A stretch of DNA of 64,000 bases from Chara braunii (Eukaryota; Streptophyta; Charophyceae; Charales; Characeae), in contig BFEA01000321.1 in assembly GCA_003427395.1 (NCBI GenBank), forward strand, positions 405,482 to 469,481. Reading direction: 5' to 3'. The translations under genes and the position numbers were made by a program. The first letter of the stretch is position 1. Each line of letters starts with the position of its first letter. Under the pieces are notes generated by a model. It was not told the origin of the DNA. It was given only the letters and a program-made list of their open reading frames with translations, and made no database searches. Positions 33,156 to 44,769 of the stretch are shown here, piece after piece.

Positions 33156-34697
33156 GCGAACGTGAAAAACTATATTAACAAACAAACTATGTGTTGCACA
33201 CTCGTTCCCTCACAATAAATCAATAAGTATAAAGCATTGTGCAATCTGCTAAAAATAGTTGTGGAAGGAACACTAATAGACACCCGGTGTTCTTTGACTG
33301 CATAGTCTGATGCCCATCCAAATTTTTCAGACAACGTGCTCAGACTAATCTCATGTATGTCTGTTTAGGAGGATGAGCTTCATATGATCGAAGTCTGGCT
33401 TGCATTGTTGAATAATGTACTTTAACCATCATTACGTTTCCACACTTGGGAAACAAAAGTGCAGCTCGTATATGACCGCATCTTTTGGCGGGGAAGCGTA
33501 CTGGATTGCAACGGTTGATGATGCCAAAGAAAAAAAAATTCGTGTAGGTTTTATTTTTTGTGCGCAGAGTATTTTGAGACTCAACATCAATATCTGGGCC
33601 AAGTACTAGGGGTTCAAAAATGATACTCCACAAACAATGTCCGCACTCAGTTACTTTTATGAGAAGAACGCAAATGATGTTATCCAAATGTCACAAAGCA
33701 AGCATAAAATTGACTTTTTTTTAGCTATTATGATTTCGAGAGTCTACCATGGACTATCCTACCGTGTATTATTTTCATTGTCTTGTTTCTGTAGCAATGA
33801 GGATGTGAACCTTAGTGTGAGATATTCTACTATATTCTTATTTTATCTGACTAGTTTTCAAATGATTGGGATGTGAATCTCGAGGTGGGTAATTTTGTTA
33901 TGTACGTTTTTACAATGATTGGTCAATTGTATATTATATTGAAAATTTCAGATGAAAACTACAATTTATCTTTTGGAATTTTAGGTTGAGAACAATGATT
34001 CGTAGCGTAACCTCGTAGATACACGTTACGTGCTTAAGCCTATGAAAAAGTAATTCGATAAGTTGATTGGATCAATGATAGAAAAAAAAAAAAAAATCTT
34101 TGACATCTAAGTACAAGCTGTGAGAGTTAATTTTCTTAAGAGAAAACGTTTTTAAAAATTATGTTTAAAAATAAAACTGGTCAAATTTATAATTTTGACT
34201 TTAAGAATTACGTAAATAAATGAATAATTGTTCGACTAATAGCACCTTGTGTTAATTTAACTTCAGATAGGATCATGCTTAGGGAATTAGTGATAAGACT
34301 GTTTTGACCTCTGTGTGTGAATACAGTTTTTTGTCTTAGGAACTGCTCCATAATAAGTTTTGAAAAAGTCCATAACATTTAGAACTACATTATTTATTGT
34401 CTTTTGATAACAGGTCGATTTGCTAACTTACCCTCCATCTATCCCGGTAGCAACGCCTAAATATAAATCTTGTAGGCGAATTCGTTTTTCATGAGACTTT
34501 TTCTTAATAGTCTTTGACTACTCCAACGGAAAACTTTCCTATAATTAAATAATCATTCTATAGTAAAATTACAATCTAAATTTTTAATTTTCATTCCATC
34601 TTAAAAAATATCATTCCAATTTAAAAAAAATTAATCTTACTTGCAAACTTTCATTCCAAGAATAGAGTATCCCTTCTTATTTGGACTGCATGCTAGA
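33156..34697. other. AT-rich spacer with weak coding-like patches
   Basis: The same plus-strand frame is open at 33415-33609 and 33637-33876 with one TAG between them, reading MYFNHHYVSTLG and ALSYFYEKNANDVIQM. It might be a decayed exon or transposon piece. I recognise no family. Confidence 0.3.
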
Positions 34698-34870
34698 GAT
34701 GGAATGAAAGTCTGGATGAGTTCATGAAATATTTAAATTGGACTGTTATTCTAAGTAAGGATTTTCAGTCATAAATAAGTTAATACAATCTAAATTAAAA
34801 AATATTTGTTGTAGTAGAATGAAAATTTAACTAAAATATTTCATAAACTCGTTCAGACTTTCATTCCATC
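34698..34870. mobile_element. Small AT-rich foldback (MITE-like)
   Basis: The left arm 34698-34734 (GATGGAATGAAAGTCTGGAT...) and right arm 34834-34870 (...GACTTTCATTCCATC) are ~37-bp inverted repeats with few mismatches around a 99-bp AT-rich centre. Further TTTCATTCCA motifs occur nearby (34590-34660). Confidence 0.6.
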
Positions 34871-36959
34871 TTGAACAAATAAATGTAGTTGGAAGGGAAA
34901 GTTCATATTTAGACAGAAACTTATCAAATAAAACTGAAAATTTTAGAATTGGACGAGCATTGGAATGATAATTTATAAATATGAAGGATTTTTTTTTTAT
35001 GAAACGTTCTTTCAACTTTTTCTCGTTGAAATTTTTTTGTTGTCTTAAGAGTTCGTTTGGAGTTAATGAAGCAGCTGCGCTAATAGGTGTTGGATTTAAG
35101 ATTGTTCGTTGAGGAAAATTTAAAGAAGTGATGAATAATTCAATATGATAATGTAAGGTTGATGTTGTTAAGTGCATAACATGTATCTGCTGCATTCTGA
35201 ATATATTTCGTGAGTATTTTTTGAATGGTTTGCTGAGATGGTTTTGATTCGCGTAAAAATATCGGATAAGTTGCATTTGTGAAAGCGAGAGTGACAACCT
35301 ACTGTCTTATACCGCTGCTTATAACCTTTATGTTAATAACCTCTATGTCATAAGAGTCTAAATGTTGCTGAGAGTAAATATGCACCCTAACTAGGATGAG
35401 CGAAACATTTATAACCTCTACATTAGTCGAGATTAAAATGTATAAAACCTAATCAACAAATTGTATATTTTTTTCTTTTAAAACTATTGGTTTGACATGT
35501 GTTTAACAATAGGAAGCAGAGATTGGTATTCTCTATCGAACAAGGAATTTCCAACACCATATAGCCCTCACAAATCTTATGTGCATGTTGCAGACAGAGT
35601 GGGGGTGTGTGACTGTATAAACAGTCACAATTCCAATTAAAAGTACTAAGGACATTCATGTCAAAATAAGTCATTATTTTTTTACATTACCCTATAAAAA
35701 CAACATATATTTTATCGTCATTGTACTTTTTCGTTTTAACCATTTTTTTTTTTAGTTTTTTATTTTGTTATGTTTCGTCTGATTTCTCCATCTATAACGT
35801 TTTTGAAAATTCAAATAATCAATTATCATTGTTTTGTCCAGTGACATGATTAAAGCGGATGATCGTAAATTTTGTCCTCCTTCGTGCTCTCACAAAATAA
35901 TCTATGAAATCCTTAATTCATCACTTTAAGCTTTACATGGAAGTTGTATCTATACCAACTTGTTCCATGTACATCTGTCGAGAAAAACCCAAAGGAAAAT
36001 TTGATGTATATTTATTTAGCAATGGAACCAATCGTTCTTAATTTCGCAAATTTCAGAAAACCTCTTAACCTCTTAACCTCTTAATATTGCACCACTAAAT
36101 CCTTAATCCATAGCGTGTTATGCAGTAATTGTACCAATATCAATGGGTCGTCGTTTTCAAATACGATTGTTTGTTAACATTTTTTCTACTACAGATACAT
36201 TGCCTGGACTGAGGTGGGTTACTTGTTTGGCATGAAGGTGGAGTTATGGAATCGGTGATTTCCGACCCTCTATTTTGATAGGGCGCCCACTCAGTTTCGT
36301 TATAGGATTGGGGTTGTTTGGGCCCTTTGGGTTCACTGCCTTACCGGTCGGGTAAATTGGTAGGGTAGTGTTCTGAATGATTTTTCAGTCTCTTTTGGTC
36401 TCTTTGTCTCTTGAAGCGACGTCCCGGGTACTTCTGAAATAGTCTATAAGAGTATTAATAGATAAATTATTCTTTCCTTTCACACACCTAGTGCGACCTC
36501 TAACGAGAGTCGGTCCTTGGCAAACTGACAGAGACAATTGTAGGGTCTATTGTCAATCGTGCTTCTTGATTATAACGTTTTCGCCATTTTTTTTACTATG
36601 TTTTTTTTTCCATCTTTTGTGCTTCATCGTTGAATTTTTGAGCTGATGCGCTCGCAAAACTATTTGTTTCTCGTTTCTTTTCTTACCCTCTTGTTTTTTT
36701 ACCTTATTCATTTGTTAAAATTGTTCTGCACATTACTATGTTTATGCATTGAGTTTTTGTTTTCCTCTGCGCCACTCACATAGTTAAGCGACAGGTTATA
36801 CCTCGTTAGAGTGACTATAATCTTAACCTTCTACGTTTTTCATGCTTTCTTTTCACGATAAAGGTCTTTTTTTTTCCCTCTTTTTCATTCTTCTTTCATT
36901 TTCCTTAATTTCTTCCTCCTTTTATATTTATTATCCCCCTTATCTATTATTTTCTTCAC
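34871..36959. other. AT-rich unclassified sequence
   Basis: A 156-codon minus-strand frame (35297-34827) overlaps the foldback arm, has an AT-driven composition and no motif, so I do not call it a gene. Short ATAACCTCTA repeats occur at 35320-35420 and CCTCTTAA repeats near 36060. Confidence 0.35.
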
Positions 36960-37004
36960 ATGTTAGTGATGTTTTTTTCTCGGAACGATTTAGTCCATTT
37001 GAAG

Positions 37005-38449
37005 ATGTATCATGAGTCGAGTTGTCATTGGTGTTCGCTGCCAACGCACTTCATAAGGGAGTGCCCTTTCAAAAACATGTCGAATGGAGCGGATATGGCG
37101 GTCAGGATCCACAATGATATGTCGAGTTCTTTTTTTTCTTCAGACAGTAGGGACAGTGAAATTCTACACGCGTCAACACAGACTGTTGGCCCCCCCATTG
37201 CCATTGTGCCATATCAGGCACAGCAAAAGAAGAGTTATGACTTTGGTTATGGTAACAATGGAGACAAATATAGTAACAACGGCAAACACTATAACAGTGA
37301 CAATAATGGTCAGCGCTACTCTAGATCATGGAATAGGGCTTACAAGGATAGAGACGAGGATGAGAGGATCGATAAGATCTATGGTTTATTATTTGAGTAG
37401 GCGAAAGAGCGGGAACAGCGGAAGGAGGCCTCAAGAGTGGCGACTTTTGAGAAAAAGAAGAAAAAAATGCAACTTGAGAAAAAAAAGATAGAAGAGGAAA
37501 CTAAGAGTCGCAAGTAACAAGAAACAAAGTTAGGGCGGAAAATGTGTAACAGTATGAAAGCAGTTTGTGTGTCCGCATTAGATAGGAAGATCGAGCTCCC
37601 AGGCGATGAGGAGTCGGAAGCAGTAAGCTGATGAAAAAACTCGATGATCTTAAATCGAGATGTGAAGGGAACATGACTATGTTTAATTTGGATAACTTAC
37701 AAAAAAAGAAGGAAACCTTGCTTAAAGTGTCCGGTCAAGAGAATGAAGAGCAGATGTTACGAAAAGAGATTGGTGCGTTCAAAGCTAAAGCCAATGGTAC
37801 TCAACAGGATAAAAGGGGTGACGAGCTTCTCGTACTGAAGCTGCAGATGGGGGAGTTTATAGTGTAAGAAAAACGTTGGATGACAAAAGCTCCGAAAAGA
37901 TGACTCTCAAGGCAGAGAATTCGCATATTGGGAATGAATTCAAGGATTTGCACAAGGAATTTATGTAATTTCGTCATGCAAAAAAAACGGAACATCACCA
38001 AAGTTGCCGAGTCTAATCCACATGAAGCTCCATCATGAGGGAAAACCAAAGTAACACTGACTATGGATGACATATATACGCTCAGGAACCTTGATGATTT
38101 GTACAAGTCATATAAGATGCTTTGGCTAACAAGGATATGACTCTTCGTGAAGGTGAGGCTCTAATCGAGGCCCACTACTTGATTCTTCAAGGATTTGCGT
38201 GGGGAATTTGTGCAATTTCGTCACGCAAGCAAACGGAACAACACCGAAGTTACCGAGTTCAGTTCACCTAAAGCTCCATTGCGAGGAGAAATCGAAGTAG
38301 CACCGACTATGGATGGCATGGATACTTCCAAGGACCTTGATGGTTTATACAAGGTATATAAGAATGCCTTGGATGACAAGGATATAACTCTTCATGAAGC
38401 TGAAACTTTAATCGAGGCCCATGCCCTGATTCTCCAGCGAGCTCATTAG
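37005..38449 (+). pseudogene. CCHC zinc-knuckle plus coiled-coil ORF, decayed
   Basis: From ATG 37005 (an upstream in-frame ATG at 36960 is less likely) the protein opens with a perfect C-x2-C-x4-H-x4-C knuckle (CHWCSLPTHFIREC, 37023-37064), typical of Gag and other nucleic-acid-binding proteins. An AIVPYQ motif, an Asn/Gly/Tyr-rich linker and a charged helical segment (DEDERIDKIYGLL) follow. After a TAG at 37398-37400 the same frame continues with EKKKKKMQLEKKKIEEE up to a TAA, then a frame change leads to a coiled-coil-like stretch (37631-37867) and a Lys/Glu/Asp-rich end (38195-38449). Multiple stops and frameshifts show decay. It resembles an ORF1/Gag-like protein of a retroelement. The GIY-YIG-like remnant downstream is probably the rest of the same gene. 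Confidence 0.55.
37941..38434 (+). repeat. 247-bp tandem duplication inside the coiled-coil ORF
   Basis: 37941-38187 and 38188-38434 both start CAAGGATTTG and run through an AATTTCGTCA.GCAA block, GACTATGGATG, ACCTTGATG and TCGAGGCCCA. The second copy keeps an open frame and the first does not. Confidence 0.85.
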
Positions 38450-38639
38450 TGAGGCAATATGTGGTCAGGACAGACGGATAAGGTTCTCTATTACCACCTT
38501 TGTATTCAGTTCACCGGGAGAGCCCTTCAGATTCGGTGGTGGACCAGGCACCGAATTCTGTGGGAGGCAAGGTGTGTGGTTCAGTTCTCAGTTTTGCTTT
38601 CTGTTGTATGTTATGGCCTCTAGAGGACTATCAGAGTCT

Positions 38640-38708
38640 CACCACTCCACCCCGCCCTTAGCCCCGCCCCAGCCCCGCCCCCCACCCCGCCCCCCACTCC
38701 TCCCCACA
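38640..38708. repeat. C-rich CCCCGCC tandem tract
   Basis: About eight CCCCGCCC-type units, G4/i-motif-prone, between the two halves of the zinc-knuckle/GIY-YIG remnant. Confidence 0.8.
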
Positions 38709-38727
38709 AAATAAAACCCGTCTTGCT

Positions 38728-39660
38728 ATGGCCAGGATGTGTGTGTCTAAGCATCGTCTCTCCGTTCGTCGCACAACCCTCCGAAATACTACTCCTCGGA
38801 ACCTCAAGTCAACACTAAACGTTATGAAGGTTGGATCGGATTATGATCAAGGTGGTGGTGAGAAAGTGAAGGAGCGGACTAAGGGTAAAAATATTTTTTT
38901 GGTGGATGTAGCACATGTGTTTGAGGACGAGATTCTTTCGCTCCAAGAGGCTAAGGGAACTAAAAGTTGGCGGGAAGAGTGACTTGGAAGAGCTTTGCAT
39001 CGAGGAAGGTATCTCTTATATCAGGATCAATCAAGCCAAGAATGATAGTGTGGAAATACGTGCACACCAAAATTTCGACGAGTAGCTTAAGACAAAAAAA
39101 CCACAAATGGATGAGGACGATCAACCTAACTATGCTACTTCCGCTGAGGAGATTAGCGAAGACTAAGGAGGCGCACTGAGTGTACCATACTTGTGTACGC
39201 TCGCTTTACTTTGTTGGGATTATCGAGGATGCCTTCCCGCTGATGAAACTATGTATATCTTCCGTTTGGTCTTCATTTTTTTAATCCTCTATGGAGTGGT
39301 TAGTTGGGGTAGGAAGTTCCAAAGTCTGCTCTCCTCCTTAATCAACACTAAGTATGACTTTCGTCGTTGTCCAGGTCCGGTTGTCTATGTACTGTTCTCT
39401 TCTTGGTATCGTCAAATATATATTGGTTGTACCTCTATAACGGTAGTTGTCCAATGAAAAGAGCATGCTAATTCCACGTTACTCAAAGGTTGTATTAGGG
39501 CCAATAGAAAATTGTATCGCTGATGTGTACATATGAGTCTGGACGGTTATATTGTTATTCATATCTTTTCTACTTTCGTACATGATTTGTTCCCCTCTGA
39601 TAATTTCTTTATTCGTTCGTTCTGTCGTGCCCTCAATTATTCCGCTAAGAAACGACGCAA
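38728..39660 (+). pseudogene. GIY-YIG-like carboxy-terminal remnant
   Basis: Frame 38728-38982 encodes a basic start and a helical, charged stretch. Across frameshifts it continues with a segment reading ELCIEEGISYIRINQAKND, resembling a SAP-like helix pair. In the frame open at 39191 comes VVYVLFSSWYRQIYIGCTS (about 39378-39434), matching the GIY...YIG signature of GIY-YIG nucleases, followed by VVQ-stop-KEH where the family has R..eH. The catalytic-Arg position is Gln, and a TGA has probably replaced a Trp codon. GIY-YIG nucleases nick DNA and are known fused to reverse transcriptase in Penelope-like elements. No reverse transcriptase is present here. Considered with the zinc-knuckle ORF upstream, this looks like one decayed gene of about 2.7 kb. 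Confidence 0.5.
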
Positions 39661-39682
39661 TCGTACTTGTAGGCCTTGCACT

Positions 39683-39966
39683 AGCGGTTAATGGAAGACA
39701 AAAAATTCGGGTTTTTTTGCCGCATCGCTACAAGCGATAAAAAACAAATAGGCAAAAAAAAATAAAAAAAAAATCAAAAGCACTGTAAGACCCTCTTCGG
39801 AATAGCTTTCAGAGTTCGCCGAATCTTTCTTCGAGTCCGGTGTTTTTGCCAACATTTTCGTTACTGGTCCAAATACGACGAAACTGAATACAAATATACC
39901 TTAAAGCACAGTTTTGGTTAAAAATTCATCAAAATTCACTGAATTTGGGGCCTTTCGTTAACCGCT
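39683..39966. mobile_element. 284-bp MITE, AGCGGTTAA family, copy 1
   Basis: The ends AGCGGTTAATGGAAGAC and, in reverse complement, AGCGGTTAACGAAAGG are ~26-bp terminal inverted repeats ending in AAATTC. Internal blocks (TTTTTGCCGCATCGCTACAA, GAGTTCGCCGAA, GCCAACATTTTCGTTACTG, CGACGAAACTGAATAC) recur in inverted orientation in copy 2. TA flanks both ends. Confidence 0.8.
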
Positions 39967-40559
39967 TATCGAAATGCCCCTATGACAATAGTGAAACTTC
40001 GCAAAATACCTCACTCTCCAATGAGACCTGTCATCTTTTGCATATACCCTAGGTTGTCCAACCCCAGCCCTGGGGTCCGGAGGGGGTCTAGGGGTCCCTG
40101 ACCCTAGGTTCGGATTAAAAAAAAAAAAAAACACACACAGAAAAAGAGGGGGTTACTCACCACCGTCATGCACCTCGTGACATTTTTTGCGTGTTGTAAA
40201 AAATGCCCCCAATCACTTTGTCAGACCAAAATACCCTAACAAGGGTATTTGGCATGCTTTTTGGAAGTCACACCCAACAAGGCCCCGTATGAAGTTGACG
40301 ACGCGGGCGCGGAGGAAAACTGAGTCCTTGTCGGGTTGTGACAAGTGTGGAGTGTCGACGACAAGGTGCGGCCCCCCGAGGCCTAAGCCTGCGCCACATC
40401 AAAGACGGTGAGCGACAGTAGCCCATTTTTCCCGTCCCCTTTATTTTCCGCTTTAGTTTCATTTTTATTATAGGTTTATCGATTGGTGATCTTGTTGGTC
40501 GATGTCGGTTTCGAGGCCGGCATCGGGACCAAGAGAGATCGTTAACTACATATATTATT
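39967..40559. other. Unclassified spacer with shared 18-bp palindrome
   Basis: Contains a ACCCTAGGTT direct repeat (40048 and 40102), an A-run/CA tract, and ATACCCTAACAAGGGTAT at 40231-40248, identical to 22595-22612. Confidence 0.5.
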
Positions 40560-41285
40560 TACAAGTCACTTTCAGCCGCTTCAGGTCCCCACCTGAAATT
40601 CCTGAAATGACCTGAAGTGGTTGAAGTTTTTGAACGGGGTTGAAGTTTCTAAAAGGGGTATCATGTATCCCCATCCAATCATAAGGATGGGGGTACTTGA
40701 AACCCCGTTCAGAAGCTTCAAACTTCAACCACTTCAGGTTATTCTAGCGGTTTCAGGTCCCCAACCGAAATGGTTGGATGGGGGTACATGAAACCCCTAT
40801 TAGAAGCTTCGGCCACTTCAGGGGTTTCATGTCCCCACCTGAAATTTTTGAAATGACCTTAAGTGGTTGAAGCTTCTGAAAGGGGTTTTAGGTACCCCCA
40901 TCCTCGTGGTTGGATGGGGGTACCGGAAACCCCTTTCAGAAGGTTCGGCCACTTCAGGTCATTTGAGAAATTTTAGGTCCAGGTAATTTCAGGAATTTCA
41001 GGTTGTCACCTGAATTTTTTGAAATAACGTGAAGTGGCTTAAACTTCTGAAAGGGGTATCAGGTACCCCTATCCAACCAAGAAGATGAGGGCGCCTGAAA
41101 CCCCATCAGAAGTTTCAGCCACTTCAGGTCATTACAGCGGTTTCATGTCCCCATCTGAAATTCTTGAAATAACGTAAACTTCTGAAAGGGGTTTCATGTC
41201 CCCCCATCCAAATGGTTGGATGGTTGGATAAGGGGACTTGAAACCCCTTTCAGAAGCTTCAACCACTTCAGGTGACACACAGCAA
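40560..41285. repeat. Array of palindromes (cruciform-prone)
   Basis: Units of about 150-190 bp are each near-palindromic. They read CACCTGAAAT...TGACCTGAAGTGG.TGAAGCTTCTGAAAGGGGTTTCA.GTACCCCCATCC, a short centre, then the reverse complement. Centres fall near 40681, 40910, 41080 and 41215, with a half unit near 40775. Opposite arms match each other despite differences between units. Confidence 0.85.
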
Positions 41286-41759
41286 CGTTAAACCAAAATA
41301 AAAATAAGCAAAAAATAAAATAAAATAAAAATAAAACTTGTCCTCCAAACCAACCGAAACTTTTGAAATGACATGAAGTGTCTTCATACCATTTCAGCAG
41401 TTTCAGACCACTTTAAAATCTTTCATTCTGAAATTTCAGGGGCTCGTTAACCAAAAATGGGGAACAACGGATCTAGTTCAGTTGATACACCAATGAATTG
41501 TTGAAATATAGACATGAGTTCGAACTCTATTGGAAATAGGTGAATAATGTGCTATAGTTATGATTAGTCTTGGGCCGGTGAGTTCGATGAAGAGATTTGA
41601 GTCCGCGATCCACAACTCCAGGCCAGCTGGGTTTCCAGAAGCCCGCCTGATCTTGTCAGCTGGGTTTCCAATGATCAAATAATGTTTTGGTGGTCAAGGT
41701 AGGTGGTGAGATTAACGCTTACCGTGAAAGTTTATGTTAGCGGTGCAAAAGGAGGAGCG
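41286..41759. other. Unclassified spacer
   Basis: A few isolated TTTCAG.GGTTTC motifs remain from the adjacent palindrome array (41390-41450). Nothing else is recognised. Confidence 0.4.
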
Positions 41760-43800
41760 GGAGGTTTAGACAAGGAAAGATGGTGGGGATGAAAGAGACG
41801 ATGTTGACTGAGGTGAAGGAGACAGAGAGTCTACGATAGAAGAGGAGGTAGGATATGCATTGTCGTGGCCATCATTGTCATTAAGATATTCATTTTCATA
41901 CGGGTGCATGGTTGCAACTTGAATGCTGATTAACAAGTTCCTCGTCGGGATGTTGATTCCTTGTGCTTGCGCTCCACACCAAGATTGTTCCCACTATCGT
42001 GCTCTTAGTCATCCTCATCAGGATTGTGCTTATCGTTATGTCTATCGTGATTGTGTTCGTTAAGGTTGTTCGGAGGATCACGTTCCCGTCTCAATTGATC
42101 ACGCTCCTCGCCTCGACAATGATGTCCTTGATCGTTGAAGTGGTTGAGTGCGTGCATCTGGGATGGTTATAGCAGGAGATTCATTCACATTTTGCCCGAA
42201 TTCGGTCACAGGAGCAAGCAACGGTGACGAGTGTATCTTCTCGGGTTCCGAGTGAACATGCATTTCCATCTTGCACATTTGGTGAGTAGTGAAGAAGGGT
42301 CCATTATCGAAGGGCTTCAACTCGTCATCACATCCGCAATCTTAGTGGTAGTCATCATCACTGCTTGTGACGTTACACTGATCGTGATCGTTGGGGTGAC
42401 CATACTGCTCGTGGACCCAATGTTGTACCACGTTATCGTCTCCATCCGTGAGATCGCTATCGGATTTACTTTGACATGATAACCTTGGTCACATTTCTCG
42501 CTGTAGTAGTCGTGTGGCTGCTCATGTTCGTCATCGTGATCCATGTGTTGTTCAGTGTCGCAATCTCGGTCTTGGTCATGCTCACAGAGGCGGTCGTGTC
42601 GTTCGTCCTTGTAATTAATATTCTCTTGTTCCTCACGGGTGTTTTCATAATCGCAGTTCTTCGTCATGATCGGGATTGTGTTGTGCATCTTCATTATTGT
42701 GATTGCGTCTGTCGGCTTCCTTATTGGTATCAAGCGGGTGATCGTCGTTGACATGATAGTGCTTGTTTTGGGCAGACGTACGTATCCGGCTGGGTTCTAA
42801 GGGGAGATTCACTCCCACCTTGCATGATTGGTGGGTCAGGCAACAAATTCAATGTTGGGTTTGTGTGGCGCATATACGCAGGGAAAGAGAGAGAATGATG
42901 CTCTTTTGGGAACATTCGTCCACGCTCATCATCAAGGTGCACCAACTCATCATCGTATTCGTCATCATCGGGATCTTCATCATACTTATTAAATAACGCG
43001 CGTTGATGAAGTTAAAATTTTTGTGGTGTATCTTCCCACGTTGTGGCAGAAGATTAAATCTTATTTGCTCATTTGTTTAATATCGAGGGTGGGTCGCACG
43101 ATTGCTGTTTATATGTGTTAGCTCGGCTGCATCGCAAATTTTCCCCAAGAATTCAACGTTGGGCTTGTGTGGCGCATATGCGAAGGGAAAGAGAGAGAAG
43201 GATGCTCATTTGGGAACAATCGTCCACGCTCATCATCAAGGTGCACCAACTCGTCATTGTAATCGTCATCATCGGGATCTTCATCATACTCGTCAAATTG
43301 CGCGAGTTGATGAAGTGCAAAATTTTGTGGTGTATCTTACCATGTTGTGGCGGATGATTAAATCTTATTTTGCTAATTTGTTTAATACCAAGGTTGGGTC
43401 GCGCGGGTGCTGTTTATAGGTGTTAGGTCGACCACATCGCAAATTTTCTCCGAGATCCTATTGTCTTGCTATATCACGCTCTTCATCTTGGATGTCCTCA
43501 TGCTCGTGGTCATCTTGATCACCCTCGTCTTTGGTACTCGCGCTCGTCCGGGAGGTCACATCGCTGTCAGAAATAATCGTCATTGTGTTCCTCATCACGT
43601 TGTTCGTGCTATCACCGCACGTAGTTTTATGCTCATCATCGTGGTCAAGGTTGTATTGCTACCTCCTTCACAATGTTTGTTGTTTTGTGTTCGTTATGCT
43701 TATCTACATGTTGATGTGCTAGTCAGACCATCAATGTTGTGTTACCATTGGATTGACTTCGTCGAGGTTTGACCGGTTCCTTGGGAGTCGAAGAAGGAGA
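41760..43800. repeat. Cryptically simple GTCATC/GATGAC-rich region with a 301-bp tandem duplication
   Basis: ATC/GAT-type triplets dominate, giving Val/Ile-rich frames on plus and Asp/Glu/His-rich frames on minus (for example 42754-42317). The segment beginning CAA.GTTGGG.TTGTGTGGCGCAT at about 42850 recurs at about 43151, with a further partial start near 43455. An acidic low-complexity protein on the minus strand is possible but stops interrupt every frame. Confidence 0.5.
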
Positions 43801-44368
43801 AAAAAAACTCGGAGGTAACAAAAGAAGAAGGAATTAAGGTGTGGATGAGCTCAATAAAGAGAGGCATAAAAAGATTGTTAGGAGTCGAGGTAAGGGCCGT
43901 TGTGCAATAAAGAAGGGGTGGAGGCGTAGGACTTGCCTGTTTCAGTCTGCGTGCATAAGGTTATGATTTTGACCAGGTGCATTGAGCCCGGAAGGAATGG
44001 AGGTAAAACGGAGGAAATATGAGGGATACGGGAATACGAGGAGTAGGATTGGAGAAAAGGGTGATGTAGTGCGATTCGCCAGGTTGGTCGTTGATCTCAC
44101 AGTTGTTCGTTCCCATATAGATTACTCGTTGCAGTGGTCTTGGTTATCGTCCCCTTCGTGGTGCTTGGCATCTGCATCCATTGGTCGTTCTTTGAGGTGA
44201 TTGTGCGGATCATCTTGGTACTTGTTGTCTTCATTCTCAATGGAGGTGCGTGACCGATCATAGTTAATGGAAAAAAACTACCTGACTGACTCTGTCAGCA
44301 AACGAAATCCAATACTGTAACTAATGAAAGTATGAAGTATAGCTTGTTGTTAACATTGATGTGTGAGA
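43801..44368. other. Unclassified spacer
   Basis: Purine-rich stretch followed by ordinary sequence. No gene or repeat is recognised before the MITE. Confidence 0.4.
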
Positions 44369-44438
44369 AGCGGTTAATGAAAGACAAAAAATTCAGTGAA
44401 TTTTAATATTTTTTTCACCGAAACTGCCATATTTCCCC

Positions 44439-44483
<45 letters not shown>

Positions 44484-44769
44484 TTTTTTGTATGTGTTTT
44501 ATGGTATAGGTGTATTCAGTTTCGTCGTATTTGGAGCAGTAACGAAAATGTTGGCAAAAACATCGCACTCGAAAAAAAAATTGGCGAACTCTGAAAGCTA
44601 CTCCGAATAGGGTTTTATAATGTTTTTTATGTTGTTGTTGTTTTTTTGCCCATTTGTTTTTTGTATGTTTGTATTATGCCTCTGCATAGTTTGTTTGCAA
44701 AAGTTTCAACAACATTGTTTATAGCGATGCGGCAAAAAAACCCGAATTTTTTGTCTTCCATTAACCGTT
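44369..44769. mobile_element. 401-bp MITE, AGCGGTTAA family, copy 2 (inverted relative to copy 1)
   Basis: Starts AGCGGTTAATGAAAGACAAA and ends with the complement of AACGGTTAATGGAAGACAAA. It contains the internal blocks of copy 1 in reverse order and orientation, plus a T-run (44442-44480) and extra T/G-rich sequence. Confidence 0.8.

Noticed and set aside
34827-35297. 156-codon minus-strand ORF
   Set aside because: It includes the arm of the AT-rich foldback and shows AT-driven residue composition without motifs.
42231-43772. Multi-pass membrane proteins on the plus strand (Val/Ile-rich frames)
   Set aside because: Hydrophobicity comes from GTC/ATC triplets of a cryptically simple sequence. 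Frames are short, broken and duplicated with the 301-bp repeat.
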